From GWE2-40-63 sp050179685 (GTDB lineage: Bacteria; Bacteroidota; Bacteroidia; Bacteroidales; SZUA-534): a stretch of 64,000 nucleotides of DNA. Position 1 is the stretch's first letter. Each line of letters starts with the position of its first letter. Below are positions 53,731 to 62,189 of the stretch, one piece after another. The position numbers and the translations under genes are program-made. The notes beneath the pieces were generated by a model. It did not search any database. It was not told the origin of the DNA and saw nothing but the letters and a program-made list of their open reading frames with translations. The DNA lies in NCBI GenBank assembly GCA_050179685.1, contig JBFXEW010000004.1, positions 124,001 to 188,000 of the forward strand, read 5' to 3'.

Positions 53731-55635
53731 ATGTCTTTTCATCCAAATTTTAATTTTAAAAAGTTGGGAATTCTACTTGCTGTTAGTCTTTTACTGACAG
53801 GAAATATATGGGGGCAAAACCATCGGGTTTCGGTTGAAGTGCCTGATATTCTCGTTAAAGGAATCGAGGTAGAACTGGTTTTTCTTACAGAACCCGGTGA
53901 TTCGCTTTCGTTTTTGGATGTAAGTCTCGATAATAAAATCCATCGGGTAGATTTGATGGATGGGCGAGGTTCAATGAAGTATAAGTTTATAAAAAAAAGT
54001 GAAATTCAAATTCAAAGCCATCAGCTTAGTATTCCCGTAAACCCCATTCCACTCTGGCTTTCCATTCTTCCTCCCTTAATTGCTATTTTAATGGCTCTTA
54101 TGTTTCGCGAGGTAATTACCTCGTTAATTACAGGAATTCTGGTCGGAACCTCAATTATTTTTACCTATCAAACAGATTCTGTATTACTTGGGATTCCGAA
54201 GGGGTTTCTGGCTATTATCGATACTTATATTATTGATTCCTTACGCGATCCCGGTCATATAGCCATCATTGTTTTTTCGATGATGATAGGCGGAATGGTA
54301 GCTATAATTACTAAGAACGGAGGAATGCAGGGGGTTGTAAATAAATTAACAAAATACGCCAAAAATGCCCGATCGGGTCAGTTGGTTACCTGGTTGCTGG
54401 GCATTGCCATTTTTTTCGACGATTATGCCAACACCCTGGTTGTTGGGAATACCATGCGTCCAGTTACCGATCGTTTAAAAATATCGCGACAGAAATTAGC
54501 TTATATTGTCGACAGTACAGCAGCTCCCATTGCTGCCATTGCTTTTGTTACCACCTGGATTGGTGCAGAACTAAGTTATATTCAATCGGGGATTTCGCAT
54601 ATTGGACTAAACTTATCGCCTTACGAAGTCTTCTTTAATTCGCTGGCCTATTCTTTTTATCCGGTTTTTACCCTGGCTTTTATCTTTTTTCTGATTCATC
54701 GGGGAGTCGATTACGGGCCCATGTATCATGCCGAAATTAAAGCGCGAATGGCTTCTGATGATAAGAATAATTCAGAGGGCGATAAGGGAGAAGCAACTTA
54801 TACAAAACCCCGCTGGTATAATGCGGCCATTCCTGTATTTGTGGTAATTACCGGAACCATTACCGGATTATTGTATACCGGTTGGGATTCGCAGTTGGTA
54901 GCCAATTCCGAAGTTTCGTGGGCAACCAAATTATCAAGCATTATAGGAAATTCTGATTCGTACAAAGCGCTGCTTTGGTCGTCGTTATTGGCAGCCGGAG
55001 TTGCCATAGTATTAACGGTAGGACAAAAAATTCTTTCGCTATCTGAAACTATCGAAAGTCTGGTCGATGGTTTCCGTACCATGCTAACCGCAATTGTAAT
55101 TCTGGTTCTGGCCTGGAGCATTGCTTTAGTTACTGAACACATGCATACGGCAAATTTTATTTCAAATTTGATTATCGAAACCAGTCTTTCGCCCGTGTTG
55201 GTTCCCCTTATCACATTTATTTTAGCTGCATTGGTAGCTTTTAGCACGGGTTCCTCATGGGGAACCATGGCTATTTTGTATCCGCTTTTGTTGCCCGCTA
55301 CCTGGCTGATAACGCAGGAGTTTAGTTATACCCACGATAATTCGCTGGCTATTTTCTACAATGTGGTAGCCAATGTTTTGGCTGGTTCGGTTTTGGGCGA
55401 CCATTGTTCTCCCATTTCTGATACTACTATTTTAAGCTCGCTGGCCAGTCAGTGTCCGCATATTGAGCACGTTCGCACGCAAATGCCCTACGCACTTACG
55501 GTTGGTGCCGTTGCTGCCTTTATTGGTGTGTTGCCGGGAGCCATGGGCGTACCATCATGGATAACTTTTCCGGTTGGAATTTTCCTGCTTTTTCTTTTAG
55601 TAAAGCTTATTGGCAAAAAAACCAATTCCGCCTAA
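53731..55635 (+). CDS. NhaC-type Na+/H+ antiporter with an N-terminal periplasmic domain
   Basis: 634 aa. The N-terminus has a cleavable-looking signal (about 10-30, LGILLAVSLLLTGNIWGQ), then a soluble beta-rich segment at about 32-105 (VSVEVPDILVKGIEVELVF), and from about 105 onward 11-12 TM helices with the antiporter sequences FFDDYANTLVVGNTMRPV, STAAPIAAIAFVTTW and STGSSWGTMAILYPLLLPA. NhaC antiporters exchange Na+ for H+. It shares the strand with wzc (3-nt gap); the stop lies 1 nt from the E1 stop on the other strand. A fused N-terminal domain is unusual compared with the shorter classical NhaC. Confidence 0.88.
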   Translation: MSFHPNFNFKKLGILLAVSLLLTGNIWGQNHRVSVEVPDILVKGIEVELVFLTEPGDSLSFLDVSLDNKIHRVDLMDGRGSMKYKFIKKSEIQIQSHQLSIPVNPIPLWLSILPPLIAILMALMFREVITSLITGILVGTSIIFTYQTDSVLLGIPKGFLAIIDTYIIDSLRDPGHIAIIVFSMMIGGMVAIITKNGGMQGVVNKLTKYAKNARSGQLVTWLLGIAIFFDDYANTLVVGNTMRPVTDRLKISRQKLAYIVDSTAAPIAAIAFVTTWIGAELSYIQSGISHIGLNLSPYEVFFNSLAYSFYPVFTLAFIFFLIHRGVDYGPMYHAEIKARMASDDKNNSEGDKGEATYTKPRWYNAAIPVFVVITGTITGLLYTGWDSQLVANSEVSWATKLSSIIGNSDSYKALLWSSLLAAGVAIVLTVGQKILSLSETIESLVDGFRTMLTAIVILVLAWSIALVTEHMHTANFISNLIIETSLSPVLVPLITFILAALVAFSTGSSWGTMAILYPLLLPATWLITQEFSYTHDNSLAIFYNVVANVLAGSVLGDHCSPISDTTILSSLASQCPHIEHVRTQMPYALTVGAVAAFIGVLPGAMGVPSWITFPVGIFLLFLLVKLIGKKTNSA

Positions 55636-55636
55636 A

Positions 55637-58060
55637 TCAGTACAAGGTTGGGAATTTAAGCGGATTTGTTTCGTGCATCATACCGTAGATGGTTTCAAAA
55701 ACATCTTCGGCGTTTGGATTCGAAATGTAATCGCCATCGGTTCCATAAGCCGGACGGTGGTCTTTTGCACAAAGCGTTTTCGGGGCGGCATCCAGATAGA
55801 AATAAGCTTTCTGATCTTCAAGTACTTTTTTCATCATATAAGCTGTGGCCCCTCCGGGAACATCTTCGTCAAAGAACACTACTTTTCCCGTTTTTTTAAT
55901 CGATTCAACAATCATTTGATCCAAATCGAAGGGAAGCAGGGTTTGTACGTCAATTAAATCGACCGAAATATCAAACTCTTTCAACTGTTCCACCGCATCT
56001 TCGGCAATGCGCACACACGAGCCGTAGGTTACCAGGGTAACATCGTTTCCTGAATTTAGGATTTCAGGTTTTCCCAAAGGAATTTTGAATTCACCCAGGT
56101 TGTCGGGACGCTTTTCTTTAAGGCGGTATCCGTTTAGGGGTTCAATTACCAAAGCCGGATCTTCTCCTTCGAGCAGTGTGTTGTACATTCCGGCAGCCTG
56201 AGTCATGTTGCGGGGCGTACAAACGTAAATTCCACGGATGGAATTAATTACCATGCTTAAAGGTGAGCCCGAATGCCAGATTCCCTCGAGGCGATGACCG
56301 CGTGTGCTGATAATCAGCGGGGCAATTTGTCCGCCTTTGGTTCGCCAGCTCAAAGTGGCTAAATCGTCACTCATGGTTTGTAAACCGTACAAAATGTAAT
56401 CGAAATATTGAATCTCGGCAATGGGACGCAATCCGCGCATAGCCAGTCCAATTCCCTGGCCGATTATGGTTGTTTCACGAATTCCGGTATCGGTAATTCG
56501 CAGTTCGCCAAATTTTTCCTGCAAGCCTTCAAGCGTTTGATTTACACCGCCAATTTTCCCGGTATCTTCACCAAAAATTACCAGGCGCGGTTCTTTTTCG
56601 AACAGCACATGGTAATTGTCGCGTAAAATTTCACGACCGTTTACCAGGGGCGAACTGTCGGAATAAAGGGCAGGAACTGCATCCACTTTAAGTGCCGATT
56701 TGCTGTGCTCATTATACAAAAAGGTACTGTAGCGTTCCTGGTTTTCAGCGTAATTCCGGCTAAGCCATTGGGTTAATTCAGCTTGCAAGTCTTTACGGAT
56801 GGTGCAATCGGAACAAACGTGACGCAGTATCTTTTTTGCTGTGGCAAAATTGTCTTTACGGATGGGAAATGAAATGTTGCGCAATTGATTGGCATAATAG
56901 GCTACCTTATCAATGCCCTCGGTTTTACATTGGCAGCTGCGTTTTTCTATGATGGCAAGCAGCTTTTCTTTCTCCTCGATTATGGGTTCGGTAAAAGCTT
57001 TCCATGCTTTTTTTCGTGCCTCTTTGGCCACGGTTTCGGCTTCTTTTTCTAAAGTAGTCAATTCTGCATCACTGGCAATTTTTTCGTTTAGCAGCCAGAT
57101 GCGCATTTGGGTAATTCCATCGTATGCTTTTTCCCATTCCAGGCGTTCTTTCGATTTGTAGCGTTCGTGTGAACCCGATGTGGAATGCCCTTGAGGTTGG
57201 GTTATTTCTTCGATATGAAACAACGAGGGCTGATGTCTGTTTCGGCACAGTTCAATGCCTTCTTTATAGGTTTTAATTAATTCGGGATAGTTCCAGCCCC
57301 GGGCTTTGTATATTTTAACGCCTTCTTTTTCAGCCGTGGGTTCCATTCCGGACAAAAGTTCTGAAATACTCTCTTTGGTGGTTTGGTATTTTTTTGATAC
57401 GGATATTCCGTAACCGTCGTCCCAAACCGAAACAGCCAGGGGGATTTGCAAAACTCCGGCAGCGTTCAGGGTTTCAAAAAAATGACCTTCCGATGTGCTG
57501 GCATCACCAATGGTACCAAAAGCTACTTCGTTTCCGTTAACTGAGAACTTTTTAAGCGCTTTTAATTCGGGATTGTTTCGGTAAAGTTTCGATGCATAAC
57601 CCAATCCAATCAAACGTGGCATTTGTCCGGCTGTGGGCGATAAATCGGCGGCTGTGTTTTTCGATTGGGTCTGGTCAATCCAGTTGCCTTCGTTATCGAT
57701 AATTCGGGTTCCCCAGTGATTGTTGAATGAACGGCCGGCATTGCTGGGGTTGTTCTCAATATTGGTGTCGCCATACAATTGAGCAAAGAATTCAAAAGGT
57801 GTTGACATGCCTGTAGCGAACATAAAAGTTTGATCGCGGTAGTAACCCGAGCGCCAGTCGCCGTTTTTAAATTGCCGGGCTATGGCCAATTGGGGAATTT
57901 CTTTTCCGTCGCCAAAGATTCCAAATTTGGCTTTTCCGGTTAACACTTCGCGACGGCCAATAATACTTACGTTACGGCTAATGAGTGCCAGTTTGTAGTC
58001 GCTTAGAACTTCTTCTTTTGTCAATCCAATATCCTGTAAAGCTTTATTTGTTATGCTCAT
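55637..58060 (-). CDS. 2-oxoacid dehydrogenase E1, alpha-beta fusion
   Basis: 807 aa. The alpha half (1 to about 370) carries the TPP motif GDASTSEGHFFE and SVWDDGYGIS. The beta half (about 455-800) has FGEDTGKIGGVNQTLEGL, GIGLAMRGLRPIAEIQY and the C-terminal ADP-like fold KVVFFDEDVPGG. A linker (about 370-450) has C376xC378 and C416xxC419. Fused E1 alpha-beta proteins occur in Bacteroidota; the substrate (pyruvate or branched-chain 2-oxoacid) cannot be told. E2 and E3 genes are not in the window. ATG 58060 is used. Confidence 0.9.
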   Translation of the reverse strand: MSITNKALQDIGLTKEEVLSDYKLALISRNVSIIGRREVLTGKAKFGIFGDGKEIPQLAIARQFKNGDWRSGYYRDQTFMFATGMSTPFEFFAQLYGDTNIENNPSNAGRSFNNHWGTRIIDNEGNWIDQTQSKNTAADLSPTAGQMPRLIGLGYASKLYRNNPELKALKKFSVNGNEVAFGTIGDASTSEGHFFETLNAAGVLQIPLAVSVWDDGYGISVSKKYQTTKESISELLSGMEPTAEKEGVKIYKARGWNYPELIKTYKEGIELCRNRHQPSLFHIEEITQPQGHSTSGSHERYKSKERLEWEKAYDGITQMRIWLLNEKIASDAELTTLEKEAETVAKEARKKAWKAFTEPIIEEKEKLLAIIEKRSCQCKTEGIDKVAYYANQLRNISFPIRKDNFATAKKILRHVCSDCTIRKDLQAELTQWLSRNYAENQERYSTFLYNEHSKSALKVDAVPALYSDSSPLVNGREILRDNYHVLFEKEPRLVIFGEDTGKIGGVNQTLEGLQEKFGELRITDTGIRETTIIGQGIGLAMRGLRPIAEIQYFDYILYGLQTMSDDLATLSWRTKGGQIAPLIISTRGHRLEGIWHSGSPLSMVINSIRGIYVCTPRNMTQAAGMYNTLLEGEDPALVIEPLNGYRLKEKRPDNLGEFKIPLGKPEILNSGNDVTLVTYGSCVRIAEDAVEQLKEFDISVDLIDVQTLLPFDLDQMIVESIKKTGKVVFFDEDVPGGATAYMMKKVLEDQKAYFYLDAAPKTLCAKDHRPAYGTDGDYISNPNAEDVFETIYGMMHETNPLKFPTLY

Positions 58061-58196
58061 AATGTATTTGTTTTCGTCCTTAAACTTTTAAAACATTGAA
58101 TATTAATGTTAAAAGATTTTTGATAGGTAAAAGTTACGTTAAATTTCGCTTGTAGAACGGTTAAAATTTAGGTTTGTTCATTGCAAAAAACATGTT

Positions 58197-58224
58197 TTGA
58201 AAGCATGAACTTTTTTTATCTTTG
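58197..58224 (+). promoter_or_regulatory. Complete Bacteroidota-type promoter for the two small membrane genes
   Basis: TTG at 58197-58199 and TATCTTTG at 58217-58224 with 17 nt between. Transcription would start near 58231, about 54 nt before the ATG at 58285. Confidence 0.65.
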
Positions 58225-58284
58225 CAACACCATTTCAGATGACGTGGTTGATAATTTGGTTTTATTCATTTTAAAATTGAGGAT

Positions 58285-58506
58285 ATGGAAATTGTACTTC
58301 TTGCTATTGCATTGTTGGGCTTGGCGTTTTTGGGTATGGCATTTAATATTGTTTTCAGGAAGAAGCGTTTTCCGGAGACCCATGTTGGTCATAACAGAGA
58401 TATGCGCAAGCTGGGGATAGTTTGTGCCAAAACCATGGATAAACTGGAACAGAAAAAAGTTAAAGAAGAATTGCGTTTTAAGCGTTTATCGGTGGTAAAA
58501 GAATAG
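58285..58506 (+). CDS. Small single-pass membrane protein
   Basis: 73 aa, not recognised by name. One TM helix at about 3-23 (IVLLAIALLGLAFLGMAFNIV) is followed by a basic cytoplasmic tail (FRKKRFPETHVGHNRDMRKLG, C48 and more Lys/Arg). It has its own promoter and stands 61 nt before the 55-aa gene, with no other gene between. I recall similar small 'membrane or secreted' proteins near nqr genes in Bacteroidota, but a functional link is only positional. Confidence 0.7.
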   Translation: MEIVLLAIALLGLAFLGMAFNIVFRKKRFPETHVGHNRDMRKLGIVCAKTMDKLEQKKVKEELRFKRLSVVKE

Positions 58507-58567
58507 TTTCGGCTAAACAATTTCAGGGTTTATTCCTTTACCAGGTATAACTTTAAAACAAAAAAGT

Positions 58568-58735
58568 ATGTTTCAGATATTTGTTACCATAGCGATACTT
58601 GCCTTAGTAATGGGTGGCTTGTTTGCCATTACTTTAAGCCGGAAAGACGGACGCGAATTAAAAAAATCGTGTGGCTGCTCAATTCCCGGTCCCGATGGAA
58701 AAACGGGAAGTTGCGTCAGCAGTTGCGAATCGTAA
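58568..58735 (+). CDS. Cys-rich small membrane protein, NqrM-like candidate
   Basis: 55 aa. An N-terminal TM helix (about 4-24, IFVTIAILALVMGGLFAITL) is followed by a short polar stretch and a four-cysteine tail: C35 and C37 (SCGCS), C49 and C53 (SCVSSCE). NqrM (DUF539) of Vibrio, which is needed to insert iron between NqrD and NqrE, is a similarly small one-TM protein with a C-terminal Cys cluster; similarity beyond layout is low and no profile search was possible. The gene lies close to apbE-nqrF-E-D-C-B, itself oriented toward apbE, and ends in a strong terminator. Alternative: a FeoB-associated type Cys-rich membrane protein. Confidence 0.6.
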   Translation: MFQIFVTIAILALVMGGLFAITLSRKDGRELKKSCGCSIPGPDGKTGSCVSSCES

Positions 58736-58761
58736 GCTGAATTGAAATCTTTATAAACCCT

Positions 58762-58792
58762 TAGCGCAATATTTTATTGCGCTATTTTTTTT
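58762..58792 (+). terminator. Intrinsic terminator after the Cys-rich gene
   Basis: A 10-bp perfect stem (58762-58771 with 58775-58784, TAGCGCAATA/TATTGCGCTA), a 3-nt loop, then 8 T to 58792. It starts 27 nt past the stop. Confidence 0.88.
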
Positions 58793-58850
58793 CTGCAAAA
58801 AATGCAGGGTATAAATTGAAACCGATTGAGGCCTTGTTAAATTACTTAAG

Positions 58851-59028
58851 TAACGTGAGTTCGATGTAAAAAAAACAGAATTAAAATTATTAAAAATGAA
58901 ATTAAATTCACCCCTAAAGTCTCCGCCGGGGCGGATCACATTTTCCAAATTAATTTTTTTCTGAGAAGGGGCTGTCCCCCTTTGAAGGGGGTTAGGGGGA
59001 TGAATATTCATATGTCGAACTCACGTTA
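58851..59028. mobile_element. MITE-like element with 14-bp perfect terminal inverted repeats
   Basis: TAACGTGAGTTCGA (58851-58864) and its exact reverse complement (59015-59028) bound a 178-bp stretch with no gene. The interior holds C-rich and G-rich runs (CCGCCGGGGCGG; then GTCCCCCTTTGAAGGGGG and AGGGGG), which also could fold. If the outer TA pairs are target duplication, it resembles a mariner/IS630-type MITE. The translation of its minus strand contains HPPNPLQRG, a recurrent artifact of dispersed repeats. No transposase is in the window. Confidence 0.55.
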
Positions 59029-59201
59029 AGCACCTATTTTAAAATTAGTCCGCACCTTTTTTGAAATTAGTCCAGACCTTTTTCAAATTTAGTCCAGACC
59101 TTTTTCAAAATTAGTCCAGACCTATTTTTAAATTGGTAAGTACCTTTTTTGAAAAGGTAAGAACCTTTTTAAATTTGGTAAGTACCTGTTTTAATTCAAA
59201 A
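59029..59201. repeat. 21/22-bp tandem array downstream of apbE
   Basis: About eight degenerate units of the form (C/A)(A/G)(G/C/T)ACCT-TTTT-AAATT-(A/G)GT(C/A) start at 59029, 59051, 59073, 59095, 59117, 59139, 59160 and 59181. The first five are 22 bp, later ones 21. It begins on the base after the MITE-like right end and stops just before the apbE stop (59207). The array is non-coding. Together with 58793-58850, which shows nothing else, it fills the 58736-59206 gap. Confidence 0.8.
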
Positions 59202-59206
59202 GTATT

Positions 59207-60199
59207 TTACCTGGCAATAAGCTCTTTAAACTTTTCCGATGCATAGGTCTGCATGGTATTGCTTGAGTCGGCATAAATAAAATACACTTCCAGGTAATCG
59301 AGCTCCCTGCTTAGCGCAATGCTTTTATCGATGCCCATTACCATAAAGGCGGTAGCAAATGCATCGGCAGTCATGCAATCGTCGGCAACAACACTTGCGC
59401 TGAGTAAGCTGTGGCGAGCAGGATAGCCGGTTTTTGGATTGATGGTGTGTGAATAAATTACCCCGTCTTTTTCATAAAATTGCCGGTAGTTGCCTGAGGT
59501 GGCCATGCTTTTATTTTTTAGCAAAACCACATCCTGTAGTTCGCGATTGGTGGCATTAATATCTTCAATGGGTTTGTCGATTCCAATTTTCCATAAGCTG
59601 CCGCTGGCATTAATTCCTTTAACCCGAACTTCGCCTCCAATTTCGACCATGTAGTTTTGAATGCCTAGTTTTTCGAGATAATTGGCTGCCACATCAACGC
59701 CTTGACCTTTGGCAACAGCACTGGCATCGAGCATGGTTCCGGGGTGTTGCTTAATAATCCGGCGATTTTCCATTTTAACTTTTTCATAACCCACAAAGTG
59801 CATTAAACTGTCAATTAATGCGGCATCGGCTTTCTTCGATTCATCGAAACCAAAACCCCAGGCATTTACTACCGGAGCCACGGTTAAATCGAAAGCCCCA
59901 TCGGTGATTTTTGAAATCTCCATCGATTTTTCGAAACATTGCATAAAGAACGAATCGGCAACAACGGCGGTGTCGTTTTTATTTATGCGACTAATGATGG
60001 AATTTGGATCGTACGTACTCAGCGAACGGTTAAATTCGTTCAAAAGCGCTTTCAGTTCTGGTTCGAGGTTGGTTTTGCTTTCGTAAGTAAAATGATAGGT
60101 AGTTCCAAAAACATACCCTTCGTTTTTTATGTAGGAAGGTTTTTGGGTACAGCTACTTATTAAAATAGGTACAATCAGGGCTATAAATAAGAATCTCAT
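59207..60199 (-). CDS. apbE: FAD:protein FMN transferase ApbE
   Basis: 330 aa. A lipobox (LISSC, C17) makes it a lipoprotein in the periplasm. It transfers FMN onto Thr residues of NqrB and NqrC. Motifs: MLDASAVAKGQGVD, HTINPKTGYP, and the C-terminal metal site DDCMTADAFATAFMVMG. It lies downstream of nqrF on the same strand; a bidirectional hairpin at 60232-60265 separates the two, so it may have its own promoter. The neighbourhood fits maturation of the Na+-pump. Confidence 0.93.
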   Translation of the reverse strand: MRFLFIALIVPILISSCTQKPSYIKNEGYVFGTTYHFTYESKTNLEPELKALLNEFNRSLSTYDPNSIISRINKNDTAVVADSFFMQCFEKSMEISKITDGAFDLTVAPVVNAWGFGFDESKKADAALIDSLMHFVGYEKVKMENRRIIKQHPGTMLDASAVAKGQGVDVAANYLEKLGIQNYMVEIGGEVRVKGINASGSLWKIGIDKPIEDINATNRELQDVVLLKNKSMATSGNYRQFYEKDGVIYSHTINPKTGYPARHSLLSASVVADDCMTADAFATAFMVMGIDKSIALSRELDYLEVYFIYADSSNTMQTYASEKFKELIAR

Positions 60200-60230
60200 T
60201 GCAATAGGTTTTTATGGGCTTAAAAGTACA

Positions 60231-60266
60231 AAAAAAACCATCTACACAGTGTGAGATGGTTTTTTT
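60231..60266. terminator. Intrinsic terminator between nqrF and apbE, probably bidirectional
   Basis: Stem AAAAAACCATCT (60232-60243) with AGATGGTTTTTT (60254-60265), and CAC/GTG pairing inside the loop. A and T runs flank both sides, so it can act on either strand; on the minus strand it follows the nqrF stop by about 19 nt. Confidence 0.8.
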
Positions 60267-60284
60267 CTATTTGTATTTTATGGA

Positions 60285-61544
60285 TTATGATCCAAAATCG
60301 TCGAATGCTATCATTTCATCGGGAACACCCAGATTGTAAAGCATTTTGTTTACCGCATCGTTCATCATTGGAGGTCCGCAAAGGTAGTATTCAATATCTT
60401 CGGGTTCCTCGTGTTTGGTTAAGTAATTATCTAAAATAACCTGATGAATAAATCCGGTTGGTCCTTGCCAGTTATCTTCGGGTAGTGGTTCCGAAAGGGC
60501 CAGGTGCCATTCAAAATTTGGGAATTCAGCAGCTATGGCATCAAATTCTTCTTTGTAGAAAACCTCTTTCATGGAACGGGCCCCGTACCAGAAAGTAGTT
60601 TTACGTCCGGTTTTTGCCGTTTTAAACAAATGGAAGATGTGTGAGCGCATGGGAGCCATACCGGCACCACCACCAATAAACATCATTTCGCGTTCGGTTT
60701 CCTTAATAAAGAATTCTCCGTAAGGTCCTGAAATGGTTACTTTATCGCCGGGTTTGCGTGAGAAAATAAACGAAGAACAAATACCCGGGTTCACATTCAT
60801 GAACTGGTTTTTATTGCGGTCCCATGGGGGAGTGGCAATACGAATGTTCAACATTACAATATTTCCTTCGGCTGGGTGATTAGCCATGGAGTAAGCACGG
60901 AAGGTAGGTTCCGGGTTTTTCATTTTTAAATCGAAAATGCCCATTTTTTCCCAGTCTTCACGGAATTTTTCGCCAATCTCCATGTCTTTAAAATCCACTT
61001 CAATTTTAGGAACATCAATTTGGATGTATCCGCCTGATTTGAAATCGAGGGTTTCGCCTTCGGGTAATTTAACCACAAACTCTTTAATAAAAGTAGCCAC
61101 GTTGTTGTTCGACACCACTTCGCATTCCCATTTTTTGATTCCAAGAATCTCTTTGTGGACATGCATTTTAATGTTGTCTTTAACCTTTACCTGACAAGCC
61201 AAACGCCAGTTGTCCTGTTGTTCTTTACGTGTAAAGTAACCGGTTTCGGTCGGAAGAATGGTTCCGGCTCCTTCGTCTACCTGACATTTACACATGGCAC
61301 AGGTACCACCACCACCACAAGCTGAGGGCAGAAATATTTTGTTGTTTCCCAGGGTGGAAAGTAATGTGCTTCCAGGTTCAACTACCAGTTCTCTGTCGCC
61401 GTCGTTAATGTTGATGGTTACTTCGCCACTGGGGGTAAGTTTCTTTTTGGCATATAATAAAATAGAAACCAGAAGTAACAGCACGAACAGGAAAATAGCT
61501 ATGCTTGAACCAATGATTAATCCGTTGATTGCTAATATCGTCAT
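60285..61544 (-). CDS. nqrF: Na+-translocating NADH:quinone reductase subunit F
   Basis: NADH-entry subunit. 419 aa: one N-terminal TM helix (about 3-31), a [2Fe-2S] domain with C76, C82, C85 and C117 (SACGGGGTCAMCKC, later LACQVK), the FAD domain with RAYSMANHP, and the NAD-binding domain with GGGAGMAPMR and the end YLCGPPMM. The length is right for NqrF. It is the last gene of nqrABCDEF here, 19 nt after nqrE. Confidence 0.96.
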   Translation of the reverse strand: MTILAINGLIIGSSIAIFLFVLLLLVSILLYAKKKLTPSGEVTININDGDRELVVEPGSTLLSTLGNNKIFLPSACGGGGTCAMCKCQVDEGAGTILPTETGYFTRKEQQDNWRLACQVKVKDNIKMHVHKEILGIKKWECEVVSNNNVATFIKEFVVKLPEGETLDFKSGGYIQIDVPKIEVDFKDMEIGEKFREDWEKMGIFDLKMKNPEPTFRAYSMANHPAEGNIVMLNIRIATPPWDRNKNQFMNVNPGICSSFIFSRKPGDKVTISGPYGEFFIKETEREMMFIGGGAGMAPMRSHIFHLFKTAKTGRKTTFWYGARSMKEVFYKEEFDAIAAEFPNFEWHLALSEPLPEDNWQGPTGFIHQVILDNYLTKHEEPEDIEYYLCGPPMMNDAVNKMLYNLGVPDEMIAFDDFGS

Positions 61545-61563
61545 AATACTATCTTTTTCAGTG

Positions 61564-62181
61564 TTATAATGTTATTCCCATAAAACTCATGAAAGCCAAT
61601 CCCATAAGTCCGGTAATAATAAATGTAATACCTAGTCCACGCAAAGGAGCGGGAATATCGGAGTAACGAATTTTTTCGCGTATGGCAGCAATACCCACAA
61701 TAGCTAAAAAGAATCCGATTCCTGAACCCAATCCGAACGAGGTAGCCTCGGCAATTGAGTTATAATCGCGTTCCTGCATAAACAGCGAACCACCAAGGAT
61801 GGCGCAGTTTACAGCAATCAACGGAAGGAAAATACCTAACGAAGAATAAAGTGCAGGAGCAAACTTCTCAACAACCATCTCGACCAATTGTACCATGGAG
61901 GCAATTACTGCGATAAACATAATAAAGCTTAAGAAGCTTAAATCGACCGTGGCAAACTCTTCGCTTAACCACTTTAAAGCCCCTTCGCGCAATACATAAT
62001 TATGCAACAGGTAATCGACCGGAACGGTGATTCCCAATACAAAAACTACGGCTAAACCTAATCCAAACGATGTTTTTACGGTTTTTGAAACCGCAAGGTA
62101 TGAACACATGCCCAGGAAGTAGGCAAATACCATGTTGTCAATAAAGATTGACTTAACAAATATATTTACTAAATTTTCCAT
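61564..62181 (-). CDS. nqrE: Na+-translocating NADH:quinone reductase subunit E
   Basis: Integral membrane subunit, 205 aa, about six TM helices. It has the iron-liganding cysteines of the NqrD/E pair: C26 in GMCSYLAV and C126 in VNCAILGG. Together with NqrD it forms the inverted-topology core that holds the iron site between them. It lies 8 nt after nqrD. Confidence 0.96.
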   Translation of the reverse strand: MENLVNIFVKSIFIDNMVFAYFLGMCSYLAVSKTVKTSFGLGLAVVFVLGITVPVDYLLHNYVLREGALKWLSEEFATVDLSFLSFIMFIAVIASMVQLVEMVVEKFAPALYSSLGIFLPLIAVNCAILGGSLFMQERDYNSIAEATSFGLGSGIGFFLAIVGIAAIREKIRYSDIPAPLRGLGITFIITGLMGLAFMSFMGITL

Positions 62182-62189
62182 AGTGCCTG

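Noticed and set aside
58751..59011. 86-codon minus-strand frame over the MITE-like element
   Set aside because: It is a translation of an interspersed element (HPPNPLQRG type) and overlaps a terminator; not a gene.
59029..59201. CRISPR or iteron origin
   Set aside because: No spacers; the units are degenerate and there is no initiator gene, DnaA box cluster or partition gene nearby.
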